NCBI RefSeq assembly: GCF_048541835.1
Contig: NZ_JBLEOY010000002.1
Location: forward strand, 496,001 to 560,000
DNA: 64,000 nucleotides
Origin: QIJE01 sp048541835
Lineage (GTDB): Bacteria > SZUA-79 > Acidulodesulfobacterales > Acidulodesulfobacteraceae
Direction: 5' to 3'
This document shows, one piece after another, positions 62,574 to 64,000 of the stretch (position 1 is its first letter; every line of letters starts with the position of its first letter). The notes beneath the pieces were generated by a model, which did not search any database, was not told where the DNA came from, and saw nothing but the letters and a program-made list of their open reading frames with translations. The position numbers and the translations under genes were made by a program.

Positions 62574-62784
62574 TAAGATAATAGATATACGACAAAATTA
62601 CTGCCGAGTGTAAAATTTTAAAAATATTAATAAATCAGGACTCGTAAAATTATATCACAATTAGGATTAATACGGTATCAAATTAACCATCCTTAGTTCC
62701 GACGAAGGTCTTTATGTTTAACGAAGGAATAATTAACAAGGATTTACTTTTTAGGTTATAATATCTTAAATTCAGGGGTTAAAC
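62574..62784. other. AT-rich interval before a methyltransferase remnant
   Basis: About 210 bp without a credible gene. No promoter or hairpin of note was seen. Confidence 0.35.
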
Positions 62785-62971
62785 GTGCTTAAAATAAATC
62801 ATGAAATCGTCTCAGGAGACTCAAGAACGATGGAGGAGCTTTTTAAATAAAAGTGTTCATCTTGTTGTCACATCTCCGTTTCAATAGCAGATAGAAGATA
62901 ATCATATTTATCAAGAAATAATAAATAAACTTTCTTGATATTTTACCGCCTCTTTTTACGACAAAGATTGA
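62785..62971 (+). pseudogene. Decayed N-terminus of a site-specific DNA methyltransferase
   Basis: The frame starting with GTG reads LKINHEIVSGDSRTMEELFK to a stop. A shifted frame directly continues KSVHLVVTSPPFQ, a stop, then QIEDNHIYQEIINKLS and another stop. Together this is the start of a beta-class methyltransferase with its catalytic TSPPY-type motif (here TSPPF) and the usual QIED spacing after it. The SAM-binding half is absent. At least one frameshift and two in-frame stops make it a clear remnant. Confidence 0.7.
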
Positions 62972-63037
62972 ATAAATTTTGTGTATTTTATATGAATTAT
63001 GAACAATGCGGAATGCCTTATTTACTGCGGTTTTGAA

Positions 63038-63113
63038 TGGTGGGCTGTGTCGGGATCGAACCGACGACCTACTGATTAAGAGTCAGTTGCTCTACCAATT
63101 GAGCTAACAGCCC
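63038..63113 (-). tRNA. tRNA-Lys (anticodon CTT)
   Basis: Minus strand: acceptor GGGCTGT pairs with ACAGCCC. The anticodon arm ACTGA-CTCTTAA-TCAGT reads CTT. The T-arm contains CGGTTCGATCCCG; discriminator A, then CCA (63038-63040). Confidence 0.97.
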
Positions 63114-63446
63114 GAACATTAAAAATTGACTAATGTAACCGATATAATTGTATAATATTCATAATTTTTAGTCAATCATTTTAAGGCGTCTCCGAATGCC
63201 GATACAAACCATCGTCGCGCCGTCTTGAAATTTTGATATAACTGGGATATAATCCAATATATAAAGAATTGTAGCGAAGAAGCTAATATTGTCAAATATT
63301 CGGCTAACTTCTTTAAGGACTTTTTATTTACTACCGATGAAACAAATCCTGTAAAAATCACGCCGGATATTTTGTATGATTCTTTTAATTTATTTTAAAA
63401 ATATATGGATTAAGGGGGCGGATAAGGGATTATCCCGAAAAGGCAT
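63114..63446. other. Interval with a doubtful small frame
   Basis: About 330 bp. A minus-strand frame at 63176-63361 (GTG start, 61 residues, ending RRWFVSAFGDALK) has some amphipathic character but no clear ribosome site or known family. It may be a small gene or decayed sequence. Nothing else was recognised. Confidence 0.3.
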
Positions 63447-64000
63447 ATGATATTTAAAAACAGAAGGGAAGCCGGAAGGCTTTTAGGAAAAGAGTTATCG
63501 GAAAGACTGTTTAAAAATGGATATGATGTGGAAAAGGCCGTTGTTATAGGTTTGTTGCGCGGAGGGGTGCCCGTCGCCTATGAGGTTGCCACCGCGTTAA
63601 AGGTACCCCTTGACGTCGCCATAGTAAAAAAGATAGGGGCTCCGAATCAGGAAGAGTTAGCGATAGGGGCAGTAGTGGACGGTAAAACCCCTAAAATTTA
63701 TCTTAATCAAACATTGTTGTCTAATATAGGCGTATCCGATGGGTATATAAACAGAATTAAGGAGATTAAACTTGGAGAGATACGGGAGAAAGAAAAGTTT
63801 TATAGGAGCGAAAGAAAAAGGATAGATGTTTACGGTAAAATCGTGATAGTAGTAGACGACGGCATTGCGACAGGGGCATCAATAGCGGTTGTCGTAGGGG
63901 CGTTAAAGGAAGAAAAACCTGAAAAGATTATCATTGCCGTTCCAGTAGCTTCCGCCTATACTCTGAAGGAATTAGAGGGGGCAGTGGATGATGTCGTAGT
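63447..64000 (+). CDS. Phosphoribosyltransferase-domain protein (3' end beyond the window)
   Basis: The open frame runs off the window without a stop. It begins MIFKNRREAGRLLGKELSER, then VVIGLLRGGVPVAYEVATAL, LDVAIVKKIGAPNQEELAIG, and the PRPP-binding loop VIVVDDGIATGASI. This order is typical of stand-alone type I phosphoribosyltransferases of about 210-230 residues annotated as putative, some fused to hydrolases. The first 184 residues are visible. The substrate base is unknown. Confidence 0.88.
   Translation, partial: MIFKNRREAGRLLGKELSERLFKNGYDVEKAVVIGLLRGGVPVAYEVATALKVPLDVAIVKKIGAPNQEELAIGAVVDGKTPKIYLNQTLLSNIGVSDGYINRIKEIKLGEIREKEKFYRSERKRIDVYGKIVIVVDDGIATGASIAVVVGALKEEKPEKIIIAVPVASAYTLKELEGAVDDVV

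Noticed and set aside
63176..63361. Small minus-strand gene of 61 residues
   Set aside because: No ribosome site or recognisable family; kept only as a doubtful frame in the interval description.
1..64000. Insertion sequences, prophage or a replication origin
   Set aside because: No transposase, integrase, phage structural gene, dnaA-type box cluster or terminal inverted repeats were recognised.

Overview
The window is AT-rich DNA from a Gram-negative bacterium. It encodes TolC and HlyD-type envelope proteins, cytochrome c biogenesis system II (ResB/CcsA), c-type cytochromes, the MEP-pathway enzyme IspG, UbiE/MenG, a CheZ-like phosphatase, rubrerythrin with a Fur/PerR regulator, and a DsrE2-like sulfur protein. 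This fits an anaerobic or microaerophilic, sulfur-associated lineage near the former Deltaproteobacteria. Placement below that level is only a guess. The sequence is a draft: a run of exactly 100 Ns (10730-10829) lies inside a tandem repeat.

Positions 1-25381 form one large CRISPR-Cas locus. The window opens inside the start codon of cas2, so cas1 is probably just upstream. An AT-rich leader follows, then an array of 115 repeats and 114 spacers. After the array comes a co-directional gene train: cas6, a complete type I-B set (cas8b with an internal cas11b start, cas7, cas5, HD-helicase cas3, cas4), a CARF-domain effector, and a type III-D-like set (HD-less cas10 with an intact GGDD, a Csm3-like Cas7, Csx10, a double-Cas7 fusion, Csx19, and a TIGR03986-type RAMP protein). 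One array and one Cas6 appear to supply crRNA to a DNA-cutting I-B complex and to a III-D complex. From its motifs, the III-D complex should cut RNA and signal through cyclic oligoadenylate to the CARF protein. The most unusual feature is an in-frame 18-bp minisatellite inside cas8b, just upstream of the Cas11b-coding part. The assembler could not close it, so the gene looks split when it probably is not. The locus ends against a 5'-truncated apbE gene, a likely recombination scar.

Positions 26-38 kb carry housekeeping and signalling genes: smpB, a TlpA thioredoxin, a GGDEF protein, a CheZ-like protein, two Roadblock-like proteins, Fur with rubrerythrin, a parvulin, a heme-binding DUF3365 sensor, fxsA, pyruvate kinase, and an EAL-HDOD protein, plus tRNA-Glu, tRNA-Thr and tRNA-Ser. 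A DpnII-like restriction-modification pair (38.7-40.4 kb) follows tRNA-Ser. Then come RecD2 and an ArsB-type permease with a perfect 20-bp palindromic operator. A cytochrome c block (44.6-47.9 kb) follows, then ubiE, TolC and HlyD, a second cytochrome, ispG and proS.

The last part (55.5-64 kb) has FmdB, an ArsR regulator whose upstream site shares half-sites with the arsB operator, DsrE2, a lytic transglycosylase, tRNA-Pro with a nearby copy of its 3' end, a P-type ATPase, Hsp20, a NiCoT/UreH-like membrane protein, a decayed DNA methyltransferase, tRNA-Lys, and a phosphoribosyltransferase cut by the window end. Gene remnants (apbE, a GDP-mannose dehydratase tail, a methyltransferase) mark several sites of past rearrangement.
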